Source: Collimonas humicola (GTDB taxonomy: Bacteria; Pseudomonadota; Gammaproteobacteria; Burkholderiales; Burkholderiaceae_D). From it: a stretch of 64,000 bases of DNA. Below are positions 16,796 to 25,566 of this stretch, one piece after another. The stretch is from the NCBI RefSeq assembly GCF_018304945.1, contig NZ_JAGQEE010000002.1, positions 1 through 64,000 on the forward strand. Direction: 5' to 3'. A model generated the notes under the pieces. That model did not search any database. It was not told the DNA's origin and was given only the letters and a program-made list of their open reading frames with translations. A program made the position numbers and the translations under genes. How positions within the stretch are numbered: position 1 is the first letter of the stretch; the number at the start of each line of letters is the position of its first letter.

Positions 16796-18022
16796 TTATT
16801 GTCGTTGCGCCTGCAGCAGCTGCTCGACCACTTCAACCCGGGCGGCATGGATCGCTTCGGGTATCCGTTGCGGCTGCTGCTGGAACATGCCGGCAATGAC
16901 GCCGGCATTGACCGACTGCGCTGCCTGCAACGCCGCCTGCAGATAAGCAAGCTGCGGAAACGGCCGCTCCTCGTAGCCGGTCCTGCCGCGGTAATCGCAT
17001 TCGGTGGCACGTAGCATATCAATAAAGCGCTCGGGCTTGCGGAATGCATCGCAGCGTCCCAGCAGGTTGACGATGGTAGCGGCGCGCAGTTCGAAAGCGC
17101 GGCCTACATTGCCGTGTTCGCGCGTTGTCATCAAGGCCAGGTCGCGCGCCTCGCCCGGCACTTTGAGGCGCTGGCAAACCCGTTCCACCAGTTCCACGCC
17201 CAGGCCTTCATGACCGTGATGGCTGGGCCAGCCGGCGGCCGGCGTCGCGCCTTTGCCGAGGTCGTGCATGAGGGCGGCGAAGCGCACCGGCAGCGGATAA
17301 TTTGCGCGGGCGGCGGTATCCACCACCATCATCACATGCACGCCGGTGTCGATTTCAGGATGATATTTTTCCGGCTGGGGTATGCCCCACAACGCGTCCA
17401 GTTCCGGCAGGATGCGCGCCAGCGCGCCGCACGCGCGCAAGACCTCGAACATGCGCGACGGCTTGCTTTCCATCAGCCCGCGCGCCAGCTCTTGCCAGAC
17501 CCGCTCAGGCACCAGCGCATCGACTTCGCCGGCCGCCACCATCCGCTGCATCAGGGCGTTGGTCTGCGGCGCTACCGTGAAGTCGGTGAAGCGCGCGGCA
17601 AAGCGCGCTACGCGCAGGATGCGCACCGGATCCTCGGCAAAAGCGTCGGATACGTGACGGAATATGCGGTCTTGCAGGTCCTGGCGGCCGTTGAAAGGAT
17701 CGGCCAGGGTGCCGTCCTCTGCGCGCGCAATGGCGTTAATGGTGAGGTCGCGCCGCACCAGGTCTTGCTCCAGCGTGACATCGGCGGCGGTATGGAACAC
17801 AAAGCCTTTGTAGCCCGGCGCAGTCTTGCGCTCGGTGCGCGCCAGCGCATATTCCTCGTGCGTATCCGGATGCAGGAACACTGGAAAATCCTTGCCGACC
17901 GGGCGGAAACCTTGCGCCAGCATGTCGTCCGGCGTCGCTCCGACCACCACGTAATCGCGATCCTTGACCGGCAAACCGAGCAACTCATCGCGCACCGCGC
18001 CGCCTACCGCAAAAACTTTCAT
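16796..18022 (-). CDS. cca: CCA tRNA nucleotidyltransferase, multifunctional bacterial type
   Basis: The 408-residue protein starts with the class II nucleotidyltransferase motif MKVFAVGGAVRDELLG and the DRDYVVVG metal site. The RRDLTINAIA and RILRVARFAARF blocks follow. The C-terminal half has an HD phosphohydrolase domain (ALMHDLGKG, near residue 250), as in E. coli CCA. It builds and repairs the 3' CCA end of tRNAs. The frame is open upstream through the GST gene region in another frame, but the ATG at 18022 begins the conserved sequence. The GST gene ends 28 bases upstream. Confidence 0.95.
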   Translation of the reverse strand: MKVFAVGGAVRDELLGLPVKDRDYVVVGATPDDMLAQGFRPVGKDFPVFLHPDTHEEYALARTERKTAPGYKGFVFHTAADVTLEQDLVRRDLTINAIARAEDGTLADPFNGRQDLQDRIFRHVSDAFAEDPVRILRVARFAARFTDFTVAPQTNALMQRMVAAGEVDALVPERVWQELARGLMESKPSRMFEVLRACGALARILPELDALWGIPQPEKYHPEIDTGVHVMMVVDTAARANYPLPVRFAALMHDLGKGATPAAGWPSHHGHEGLGVELVERVCQRLKVPGEARDLALMTTREHGNVGRAFELRAATIVNLLGRCDAFRKPERFIDMLRATECDYRGRTGYEERPFPQLAYLQAALQAAQSVNAGVIAGMFQQQPQRIPEAIHAARVEVVEQLLQAQRQ

Positions 18023-18050
18023 GTCGTTGTTTGAACCTGATGAGAAAAGA

Positions 18051-18746
18051 CTAGTCCGGCAATACTTCGGTTTCCGCCAGCGCCTCGCGCATCCAGCGGG
18101 CCACGGCCGGGTGCGCCTGCACCCGCTCGGCGTAGGCTTGCAATGCCGGCGCCAGCGATACGCCGTAGCTGTGGAAGCGCATGACGACCGGCGCAAAATA
18201 GGCGTCGGCGATCGAAAATGCGCCGAACAGAAACTGGTGATGGCCGAATTCGGACAAGCAGGTTTCCCAGATTTCCACCACCCTGGCGATATCGGCCTGG
18301 GAGCCCGCGGTACGCCCATGCCCCGGCTTGTGGGCGCGGATATCCATCGGCATGTCTGCGCGCAGGGCGGCAAATCCGGAATGCATCTCGGCGCAGATCG
18401 AACGCGCGGTGGCGCGCGCCAGCGTGTCTTGCGGCCACATGCCAAGATCGGGGAACTGATCCGCCAGATATTCGCAGATGGCCAGCGAGTCCCAGACCGG
18501 CGTCTCACCCACCAGCAGGATCGGCACCCGGCCGCTGGCGGAATAGCGGCCTATTTCGTTGGCGGTGTGCGGCTGGCGCAGCAGGATCTTGTGTTCCTTG
18601 AACGGAATGCCGAACGCAGTCATCGCCACCCATGGCCGCATCGACCAGGAAGAATAGTTTTTATTGCCGATCACCAGGATCAGGCCGTCCTTGCCGGCTT
18701 TTTGCAAAGCGGCTGACAGGCTTGGATCGAGTTCTGTGGTTTGCAT
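18051..18746 (-). CDS. Glutathione S-transferase family protein
   Basis: The 231-residue protein has an N-terminal thioredoxin-like domain with NKNYSSWSMRPWVAM (a Ser-rich catalytic loop) and the cis-Pro region SGRVPILL. The PVWDSLAICEYLAD motif that holds the glutathione gamma-glutamyl group follows. An all-helical C-terminal domain runs from about residue 105, with FSIADAYFAPV. It belongs to the cytosolic GST superfamily; the substrate is unknown. It is directly upstream of cca. Confidence 0.88.
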   Translation of the reverse strand: MQTTELDPSLSAALQKAGKDGLILVIGNKNYSSWSMRPWVAMTAFGIPFKEHKILLRQPHTANEIGRYSASGRVPILLVGETPVWDSLAICEYLADQFPDLGMWPQDTLARATARSICAEMHSGFAALRADMPMDIRAHKPGHGRTAGSQADIARVVEIWETCLSEFGHHQFLFGAFSIADAYFAPVVMRFHSYGVSLAPALQAYAERVQAHPAVARWMREALAETEVLPD

Positions 18747-18805
18747 ATGCAGCTCCGGGACTACGAATGTCGAGATTCCACGCAGTAATTCTACTCAAGG
18801 CCGCA

Positions 18806-20782
18806 TCAAGGCAGCGACGATTCGACAAAACCCTTGGGTGCAACGGTGCCCAGGCGCGCTTTCAGGGACTGCGGCTTGCCGTCGAACAAGGCTGCATAGT
18901 AAGTCGCGTTCGACAGCACATTCTTGACGTAGCCGCGGGTTTCATTAAACGGAATCGACTCGGCAAACACTGCGCCTTCCACGGTGCCGGGCAGCGTCGC
19001 ACGCCAGGCCCGCGGCCGGCCCGGACCGGCATTGTAGGCGGCCGATGCGAGCGCCTGCGAGCCATCCAGGTCGGACAGCACCATGCTCAGATAGTTGGTG
19101 CCCAGCAGGATGTTGGTATTCACGTCGGCAATCTGATCGACGGTAAAGCCGCTCAGGCCGATTTTCTTGGCAACCCATTTCGCCGTCGCCGGCATCACCT
19201 GCATCAGGCCGCTGGCGCCGACGTTCGAGCGGGCGCTGCGCATGAAGCGCGATTCTTGCCGGATCAGCCCGTATACCCAGGCCATGTCGAGCCCCAGGCT
19301 TTGGGTATTGGTGCTCATGACATCGCGATGCGGCGACGGGAAGCGCTGGTTGAAATCGACTTCGACCTTGGTCCGGTCCGAGGTATTCACCATACGGTCG
19401 AGGACGTTGTTCTGGCGCGCGAATTCAGCCGCAGTCAGCAATTGGCGATCAGTCATCTGGCGCAGTTCCCAATTCCATTCGCGCACGCCTTCAAACCGCA
19501 AATTCATGTCAAAAAACCGCAGGGCGCGACGGAAGCCCTGATTATTTGTCATCGCCGCCATTTCAACCGGCGTAAATGTCTGGGAGGAGGAAACCGCAAT
19601 GATTTTCTGTCCCAGCTCTTCCAGCGCCAGCTGGCCATAGAAATTGGTCTGGTCGGCGATAGCCTGGAATTGCTGCTGGGCCTGATCAACCTTGCCTTCG
19701 GCTTGGTCGGCACGGGCCAGCCAATAGATCCAGGCCGGGTCGCTGCGCAGGGCCGCCGGCATCGCCTCGATGCCGCTCCTGACCAGTTTCCAGTCGCCGC
19801 CGCGCAGGGCGGAGCGCACGCGCCATTGATAAGCGTCGCCGGACAATGGCGCGCTGCCCTTTACCTGCCGCCAATAGTCGATCGCTTGCGGCTCCAGCTT
19901 GAGCGCCGACTGCAAAGCGACCTGCGCCCATGCCAGCGAGCGCTCGGTAGATGTCAATTGATCCAGGGATGCGTTCAGTGCGCCGGCCGCGCGACCGGTA
20001 TCGTTCTTCGCCACACGTCCCAGCGCCACGATGAATAATTCATGGCCGCTGCGTCCGGCGCCCGGGCCGCGCGCCAGCACCAGCGCGGATTTGTCGATGG
20101 CTTGCGCCACCTGGGCATCGTCGGCGTCGACGAACGGCGTCATGCGGCGCGCCACTCCTGCAAAGCCGGACTCCACTGCCTGGCGGATCTGGAACCAGAC
20201 ATCGTCGGCGCTGAACTGGCCGTTTTGCGCCAGCGTGCCGACCAGGTCGGTGCAAGCTGGACCAAAGTCCTTCGGCGTGGTCAGCAAGGCGCGTGCCCCC
20301 GCTGCCACATTCGTGCCTTTCAGGGCGGCCGAGGTCAACGCATAGCATTTCAGCTGGGTGTCGTCATCCAGCACGAATTTCGGATATTGCTCATCAAAAG
20401 TGGCCCAGTCGCCGGCCTTGCCCAGCTCCAGCAGCCAGTCGTTGCGCAGGCGGTCGGCGATCGCGCTGCCGTCGTAACGGCTGAGGTAGTCGCGGATATC
20501 GGCCTGCGGTGCGACCAGGTCTTTGATCAGCGGTTTCAGGCGGTAATAATCGACATACGAAGGAATGTCATAATCACTCAAGGTCGAGGCCAGCAATTCG
20601 GCCTTGTCGGCGTTATTCGCGCGCGCGGCGTCGCGCAAGGCCAGGAAGGCGTCATCCTGGCTGGCATAGCTGCCGATGGATGCGTTGCCGGCGGAGCGCT
20701 TTTGCGCATAAGCTGCACTTGTCAGCACGGCGGAGGAAGCCACGGCGACGGCGATGACAGCAAGCCATTTCTTTTTGAACAT
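18806..20782 (-). CDS. slt: Soluble lytic murein transglycosylase
   Basis: The 658-residue protein has a signal peptide (core WLAVIAVAVASSAVLTSAAYA), a long superhelical domain of about 430 residues, and a C-terminal SLT catalytic domain. The catalytic Glu lies in GLIRQESRFM, followed by SNVGASGLMQVMPATAKWVA and the ALASAAYNAGPGR block. It cleaves the MurNAc-GlcNAc bond in the periplasm with formation of 1,6-anhydroMurNAc. The ATG at 20782 has AGG upstream. The 5-formyl-THF cyclo-ligase gene is divergent at a distance of only 29 bases. Confidence 0.93.
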   Translation of the reverse strand: MFKKKWLAVIAVAVASSAVLTSAAYAQKRSAGNASIGSYASQDDAFLALRDAARANNADKAELLASTLSDYDIPSYVDYYRLKPLIKDLVAPQADIRDYLSRYDGSAIADRLRNDWLLELGKAGDWATFDEQYPKFVLDDDTQLKCYALTSAALKGTNVAAGARALLTTPKDFGPACTDLVGTLAQNGQFSADDVWFQIRQAVESGFAGVARRMTPFVDADDAQVAQAIDKSALVLARGPGAGRSGHELFIVALGRVAKNDTGRAAGALNASLDQLTSTERSLAWAQVALQSALKLEPQAIDYWRQVKGSAPLSGDAYQWRVRSALRGGDWKLVRSGIEAMPAALRSDPAWIYWLARADQAEGKVDQAQQQFQAIADQTNFYGQLALEELGQKIIAVSSSQTFTPVEMAAMTNNQGFRRALRFFDMNLRFEGVREWNWELRQMTDRQLLTAAEFARQNNVLDRMVNTSDRTKVEVDFNQRFPSPHRDVMSTNTQSLGLDMAWVYGLIRQESRFMRSARSNVGASGLMQVMPATAKWVAKKIGLSGFTVDQIADVNTNILLGTNYLSMVLSDLDGSQALASAAYNAGPGRPRAWRATLPGTVEGAVFAESIPFNETRGYVKNVLSNATYYAALFDGKPQSLKARLGTVAPKGFVESSLP

Positions 20783-20811
20783 GTTAAACCTATTTTTTAC
20801 GGGTACGAACG

Positions 20812-21408
20812 ATGACGCCTAGCATAGCATGTGATGCCAGTGATGCAACACCAAACCCCGACAAAGCATTGCTGCGTCCTGCCCTGCTGGCTGCGCGGCG
20901 GGCGATAGCCGCCGACAGCCGCCGCGGCTGGGACCTGGAACTGGGGCGCCGCGTGACCGCCTGGGTCGCGTCATGGCGGCAGGCGCAGCCGGACGGCGTT
21001 CTGGGAGTCTACTGGCCGATCCGCGGCGAACCGGATTTGCGGCCGGCTTACGCCGAACTGGCGGCAAGCGGTGTGCCGCTGGCGTTGCCGATTGTGGTGG
21101 ATAACGATAGCCCCCTGCGTTTTGTTGCCTGGACGCCCGGTGACAGCATGGTGAAAGATAGTTTCGGGGTCGCGGTGCCGGCCAGCGATGTGAGCGCGAC
21201 GCCGTCGGCCTTGCTAATTCCCTGCGTCGGCTTCAATCGCAGCAAGCTCAGGCTAGGCTACGGCGGGGGCTTTTATGACAGGACCCTGGCGCTGGCGCCG
21301 CGTCCGCAGGCAATCGGGATTGCCTACTCCTGCGGACTGGCGGAATTCGACGGCGACCCGCATGATATTGCGCTGGACGCCGTCATCACTGAATCTGCCT
21401 GCTTATAG
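20812..21408 (+). CDS. 5-formyltetrahydrofolate cyclo-ligase
   Basis: The 198-residue protein has the family pattern: an N-terminal ALLAARRAI helix, GVYWPIRGEPDLRP, and the C-terminal signature LRLGYGGGFYDRTLA, preceded by PCVGFNRSKL. It turns 5-formyl-THF into 5,10-methenyl-THF using ATP. The neighbouring metF is in the same folate pathway. The 3' ends of the two convergent genes overlap by six bases. Confidence 0.9.
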   Translation: MTPSIACDASDATPNPDKALLRPALLAARRAIAADSRRGWDLELGRRVTAWVASWRQAQPDGVLGVYWPIRGEPDLRPAYAELAASGVPLALPIVVDNDSPLRFVAWTPGDSMVKDSFGVAVPASDVSATPSALLIPCVGFNRSKLRLGYGGGFYDRTLALAPRPQAIGIAYSCGLAEFDGDPHDIALDAVITESACL

Positions 21409-22245
21409 CTTCAGGCGCTGCCAGATGGCGATCGTCGCCGGCGAATGATTCAAGGTATAGAAGTGCAACCCCGGGGCGCCGCCGGCGAGCAAGCGCTCAC
21501 ATAGCTGAGTCACCACGTCCAGGCCGAAAGCGCGGATCGAATCGGTGTCGTCGCCATAGCTGGCCAGCTTGAGGCGGATCCAGCGCGGTATCTCGGTGCC
21601 GCACATGTCGGAAAAACGCATCAGTTGCGCGTAGTTGGTGATCGGCATGATGCCGGCCACCACAGGCACCGTCGCCCCCAGTTTTTGCGCTTCGTCGACG
21701 AAACGGAAATACGCGTCGGCATTGTAGAAGTACTGGGTGATGGCGCCGTTGGCGCCGGCCTTGACCTTGCTGACATAGCGCTGCACGTCGTCCTGCGGCG
21801 ACTTCGCCTGCGGGTGCATTTCCGGATAGGCCGCGACTTCGATATGGAACCAGTCGCCGGTTTCGGCGCGGATGAATTCCACCAGCTCATTAGCGTAGCG
21901 GAATTCGCCGGAAGAAAAATCCATGGCGCCGTAGCCGCTCGGCAGATCGCCGCGCAAGGCCACCAGGCGCTTGATGCCGTGATCCTTGTATTGCCCCAGG
22001 ATGGCGCGCAGCGACTCACGCGAACTGCCCAGGCAGGACAGATGCGGCGCCGCTTCGTGGCCTTCGCTGCGGATATCCAGCACCGTGTCCAGCGTACCCT
22101 TCTGCGTCGAACCGCCGGCGCCGAAAGTCACAGAGAAATAGCGCGGATGCAGCTCCGCCAGCTTGGCGCGCGTGACCCGCAGTTTTTCCGTTCCCTCAGG
22201 CGTCTTCGGCGGGAAAAATTCGATACTAAAGTTCTTTTGTGCCAT
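21403..22245 (-). CDS. metF: 5,10-methylenetetrahydrofolate reductase
   Basis: A protein of 280 residues and of usual bacterial length. It shows the start NFSIEFFPPKTPEG, the FSVTFGAGGS block, the FAD-binding LRGDLP segment, and GANGAITQYFYNADAYFRF. It makes 5-methyl-THF, the methyl donor for methionine synthesis. The ATG at 22245 gives the usual N-terminus; a TTG four codons upstream is also possible. It lies 12 bases after the small membrane protein gene and downstream of ahcY on the same strand, so methyl-cycle genes are grouped. Confidence 0.95.
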   Translation of the reverse strand: MAQKNFSIEFFPPKTPEGTEKLRVTRAKLAELHPRYFSVTFGAGGSTQKGTLDTVLDIRSEGHEAAPHLSCLGSSRESLRAILGQYKDHGIKRLVALRGDLPSGYGAMDFSSGEFRYANELVEFIRAETGDWFHIEVAAYPEMHPQAKSPQDDVQRYVSKVKAGANGAITQYFYNADAYFRFVDEAQKLGATVPVVAGIMPITNYAQLMRFSDMCGTEIPRWIRLKLASYGDDTDSIRAFGLDVVTQLCERLLAGGAPGLHFYTLNHSPATIAIWQRLKL

Positions 22246-22257
22246 TTTCTGTACCAA

Positions 22258-22602
22258 TCAATTCTTCTTCAACAGCAGCGTGGACAACGCCCACGAAACG
22301 ATGCTGTACAAGATAGCGCCGCCTACCGCCGCCCAGAAACTGGCGACATAAAAACCGCTTACCAGATGCGAGACCAGCCAGAACATCAGGCCGTTGATGA
22401 TAAAGATGAACAAGCCCAGGGTCAGCAAGGTCGCCGGCAAAGTCAGCAACAGCAACACCGGGCGGATCAAGGTATTGACGAAACCCAGCACCAGCGCCGC
22501 GATCAGCGCCGCCCAAAAACTGGCGAACTGCACCGAGTGCATCAGATACGGCACTGCCAGCAAGGCCAGGGTGTTAATCAGCCAGGTAATCAGTAAGCGC
22601 AT
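22258..22602 (-). CDS. Phage holin family small membrane protein
   Basis: The 114-residue protein is almost wholly hydrophobic with about four membrane segments (near residues 3-20, 28-48, 52-75 and 85-110). This matches the four-TM holin-IV-like family found as single chromosomal genes in many proteobacteria. There is no phage context, so the holin name is a family label and not a function. It sits between ahcY and metF on the same strand, a linkage I associate with betaproteobacteria. Confidence 0.8.
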   Translation of the reverse strand: MRLLITWLINTLALLAVPYLMHSVQFASFWAALIAALVLGFVNTLIRPVLLLLTLPATLLTLGLFIFIINGLMFWLVSHLVSGFYVASFWAAVGGAILYSIVSWALSTLLLKKN

Positions 22603-22673
22603 TGAGGTTTCCTCTTGATGGTGGAAGATCCGCCGGCCGCCATCGGGCAGCCGGCGGCCGGATTATTTACTGC

Positions 22674-24110
22674 TTAATAGCGGTAGTGTTCCGGCTTGTA
22701 AGGGCCGGTTTGCTTGACGCCGATATAGGCAGCCTGCTCTTCCGTCAGCACCGACAGTTGCGCGTTCAGCTTTTTCAATTGCAGGCGCGCGACTTTTTCA
22801 TCCAGATGCTTAGGCAAGGTATACACGCCGACCGGATAGGCCTTGGTGTTCACGAACAATTCGATCTGGGCGATGGTCTGGTTGGCGAACGACGAGCTCA
22901 TCACATACGACGGATGGCCCGTGCCGCAGCCCAGGTTCACCAGACGGCCTTCAGCCAGCAAGATGATGCGTTTGCCGTCAGGGAAAATGATGTGGTCGAC
23001 TTGCGGCTTGATGTTTTCCCAGGTGTACTGCTTCAGGGCGGCGACTTCGATTTCATTGTCGAAGTGGCCGATGTTGCAGACGATCGCCTGGTCCTTCATC
23101 TTTTGCATGTGTGCATGGGTGATCACATGGTAGTTGCCGGTGCAGGTGACGAAGATGTCGCCATGTTCGGCTGCGTATTCCATGGTCACCACGCGGTAGC
23201 CTTCCATCGCCGCCTGCAAAGCGCAGATCGGGTCGACTTCGGTTACCCACACCTGCGCCGACAGCGCGCGCATGGCTTGCGCCGAGCCCTTGCCAACGTC
23301 GCCATAGCCGGCGATCACGGCAACCTTGCCGGCGATCATGACGTCGGTGGCGCGCTTGATGCCATCGACCAGCGATTCGCGGCAGCCGTACAGGTTGTCG
23401 AACTTGGACTTGGTGACCGAGTCGTTGACATTGATGGCAGGGAAAGCCAGCTTGCCTTCCTTGTGCATCTGGTACAGGCGATGCACGCCGGTGGTAGTTT
23501 CTTCGGTCACGCCCTTGATCTGCGCCAGGCGGGTCGAATACCAGCCGGGCGAAGTCGCCAGCTTTTTCTTGATGGCGTTGAACAGGCAGATTTCTTCTTC
23601 CGAACCTGGGTTGTTCAGGACCGACGCGTCTTTTTCAGCGCGGGTGCCGAGGTGCAGCAGCAAGGTGGCGTCGCCGCCATCGTCCAGGATCATGTTGGCC
23701 TGCTCTTCGCCCGGCCATTCGAAAATGCGATGCGTGAATTCCCAGTAGTCGTCCAGCGATTCGCCCTTGAAGGCAAACACCGGCGTGCCGGCAGCGGCGA
23801 TCGCGGCGGCGGCGTGGTCCTGGGTCGAATAGATGTTGCAGGATGCCCAGCGCACCTTGGCGCCCAGTGCTTCCAGGGTCTGGATCAGCACCGCGGTCTG
23901 GATCGTCATGTGGATCGAACCGGTGATGCGCGCGCCCTTGAGCGGCTGGGCAGCCGCGAATTCCTCGCGGATGGCCATCAGGCCCGGCATTTCGGTCTCG
24001 GCGATCTTGATTTCTTTGTCGCCCCAGCCCGACAGGCTGATATCGGCAACGACGTAGTCTTGGTTGGAAGAGGTTGAGTGTGCGGTAGAGTTCATTACAG
24101 CGGCGTTCAT
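22674..24110 (-). CDS. ahcY: Adenosylhomocysteinase
   Basis: The 478-residue protein hydrolyses S-adenosylhomocysteine to homocysteine and adenosine. It has the [13 protein letters not shown]-terminus, [13 protein letters not shown], and the NAD-binding Rossmann motif [16 protein letters not shown]. The C-terminus ends KPEHYRY, the usual terminus for the family. The start is decided by GGAGG five bases before the ATG at 24110; a GTG one codon earlier is too close to it. A SAH riboswitch lies in the leader, so the gene is expected to be turned on when SAH accumulates. Confidence 0.97.
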   Translation of the reverse strand: MNAAVMNSTAHSTSSNQDYVVADISLSGWGDKEIKIAETEMPGLMAIREEFAAAQPLKGARITGSIHMTIQTAVLIQTLEALGAKVRWASCNIYSTQDHAAAAIAAAGTPVFAFKGESLDDYWEFTHRIFEWPGEEQANMILDDGGDATLLLHLGTRAEKDASVLNNPGSEEEICLFNAIKKKLATSPGWYSTRLAQIKGVTEETTTGVHRLYQMHKEGKLAFPAINVNDSVTKSKFDNLYGCRESLVDGIKRATDVMIAGKVAVIAGYGDVGKGSAQAMRALSAQVWVTEVDPICALQAAMEGYRVVTMEYAAEHGDIFVTCTGNYHVITHAHMQKMKDQAIVCNIGHFDNEIEVAALKQYTWENIKPQVDHIIFPDGKRIILLAEGRLVNLGCGTGHPSYVMSSSFANQTIAQIELFVNTKAYPVGVYTLPKHLDEKVARLQLKKLNAQLSVLTEEQAAYIGVKQTGPYKPEHYRY

Positions 24111-24140
24111 CACGCCCTCCTTTCGTTAGAAAAAAAGTAA

Positions 24141-24208
24141 CGTGAGCGCAGTTGCATATTGACCGCTCCAAGCCTGGCAGACCATGTCTGTCGCAACGCT
24201 CCTTGGAT
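24141..24208 (-). promoter_or_regulatory. SAH riboswitch in the ahcY leader
   Basis: The minus-strand leader contains the conserved blocks of the S-adenosylhomocysteine riboswitch in order: CAAGGAGCGTTGCGAC, then CCAGGCTTGGAGCGG, then GCAACTGCGCTCACG. The AGCGTTGC and GCAAC...GCGCT segments can form the P1 stem and pseudoknot typical of the class. It ends about 30 bases before the ahcY start. This class is known to switch on ahcY when SAH is high. The match is from memory of the consensus; a covariance-model search would settle the borders. Confidence 0.88.
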
Positions 24209-24299
24209 ACGATCTGCCATTTTAAAGCAAAACAGCGGGTTTTCGGCTAGCCGGGACACATATTCCGGTTATCCCGATATCCGAATAACCCGGCGGCCC

Positions 24300-25361
24300 T
24301 CAGACCCAGCCCATTTCGTGCAACTCGCTCTTGATATAAGCATAGTAAATCGGCGCCGCCACCAGTCCCGGCAGGCCGAATGCAGCTTCCGCCAGCACCA
24401 TCATCAGCAGCAGCTCCCAGCTGCGGGCATTGATCTGGGTGCCGACGATCTTCGCGTTCAGGAAGTATTCCAGCTTGTGTATCACCACCAGGAACACCAG
24501 CGCCGCCAGGGCCACATAGACCGAAACCGACAAGGCGACCAGCACGATCAGGGTGTTGGAAATCAGGTTACCTATCACCGGCAGCAAACCCGCCAGGAAG
24601 GTGACCACGATCATGGTCTTGGTCAAAGGCAGATGGATGCCGGCGAGCTTGAGCACGACCAGCAGGAAAATCGCCGTCAAGACCGTATTCAGCAGGGAAA
24701 TCTTGATCTGGGCAAACACCACGCGGCGGAAGGCATCCGCCAGCAATTGCGCACGCCCCAGCAGTTCGCTCGCCAGCGGTTGCAGCAAAGGCATCGGATG
24801 CGCCGCATTCAAGGCAATCATGGCGCCCAGCACCATGCCGATCAGCACGTGCACGAACACCTGTACAGCTTCCTTGCCCGCCAACTGCACTTGGCCGCTG
24901 TGGGCCTGCAGCCAGTCGCTGAACAGTTGACGGATATCTTCGATGTCGTCCGGCAGATATTGCTGCAGCCACTCCGGCAGTTGCGTGCGCGCCTGGTCGA
25001 CCACCACCATCAGCTTCGATTGCAGCACTTGCAGGCGGTCGGGGCCCCCGTGAAAGAAGGCAATCAAGCCGAAAATCGCCAGCGACAACAGGCCGATAAT
25101 GATCACCGACAGGAACACCACCGAAATCAGGTGAGCCCGCTCGCTGGTCAGGCGGTGCTGGACAAACGGCGTCAGCGTGCGCACCAGCTCGTACACCAGC
25201 AAGCCGGCCAGCAACGCCGTCAACATGTGCAGTGACATCACCAGGAACAGCGCAGCCAGCGCCACCAGCCAGGCGGCCAGGCGAAAGCGCGGCAGCTCGG
25301 TGACTACCGGGCGCAGTTGTCGAGACACAGATTCGGGGACGTGTTTGGGGGCAGGGGCCAT
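24300..25361 (-). CDS. AI-2E family transporter (UPF0118)
   Basis: The 353-residue protein has about eight membrane segments, with a soluble stretch at about residues 105-185. It carries the family blocks GAMIALNAAH, FLLVVLKLAGIHLPLTK and FLAGLLPVIGNLISNTLIV, and the C-terminal LPGLVAAPIYYAYIKSE. Members export or take up various small molecules; only some have a link to autoinducer-2, and others are Na+/H+ antiporters. The actual substrate is unknown. It lies between metK and ahcY on the same strand with gaps of about 190-205 bases. Confidence 0.88.
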   Translation of the reverse strand: MAPAPKHVPESVSRQLRPVVTELPRFRLAAWLVALAALFLVMSLHMLTALLAGLLVYELVRTLTPFVQHRLTSERAHLISVVFLSVIIIGLLSLAIFGLIAFFHGGPDRLQVLQSKLMVVVDQARTQLPEWLQQYLPDDIEDIRQLFSDWLQAHSGQVQLAGKEAVQVFVHVLIGMVLGAMIALNAAHPMPLLQPLASELLGRAQLLADAFRRVVFAQIKISLLNTVLTAIFLLVVLKLAGIHLPLTKTMIVVTFLAGLLPVIGNLISNTLIVLVALSVSVYVALAALVFLVVIHKLEYFLNAKIVGTQINARSWELLLMMVLAEAAFGLPGLVAAPIYYAYIKSELHEMGWV

Positions 25362-25519
25362 ATGGGAGACTTGGTTAGATCAAGCGCAATGCTCACGCAA
25401 AATACAGCGGAAGCGAAGTAAAGCTCTTGCATCTTTCTTGTGGGATAGTCACTGAGGCGATCAGTGTAACAAGTCGTTACCATCGTGCAAAGCACGATTC
25501 TGGCGTTGCCGCTATTTGG

Positions 25520-25547
25520 CCTGGCAAGGAATCATATCCTCGCCAGG
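25520..25547 (-). terminator. Hairpin after metK without a T-run
   Basis: CCTGGC-AGG and CCT-GCCAGG can form a ten-base-pair stem. One pair is a G-U wobble only in RNA made from the minus strand, which fits the metK transcript. There is no T-run, so it may be a processing or rho-dependent end. A second perfect stem, ATCGTGC / GCACGAT, lies at 25482-25498. Confidence 0.45.
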
Positions 25548-25566
25548 ACCCATGCCTGAGCAGTCG

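Noticed and set aside
22602-24077. 491-codon open frame antisense to ahcY
   Set aside because: Shadow of ahcY codon bias; the composition is not protein-like and ahcY is certain.
24300-25361. Autoinducer-2 exporter as a firm function for the UPF0118 protein
   Set aside because: The family name is broad and no luxS or lsr gene is nearby, so only the family is stated.
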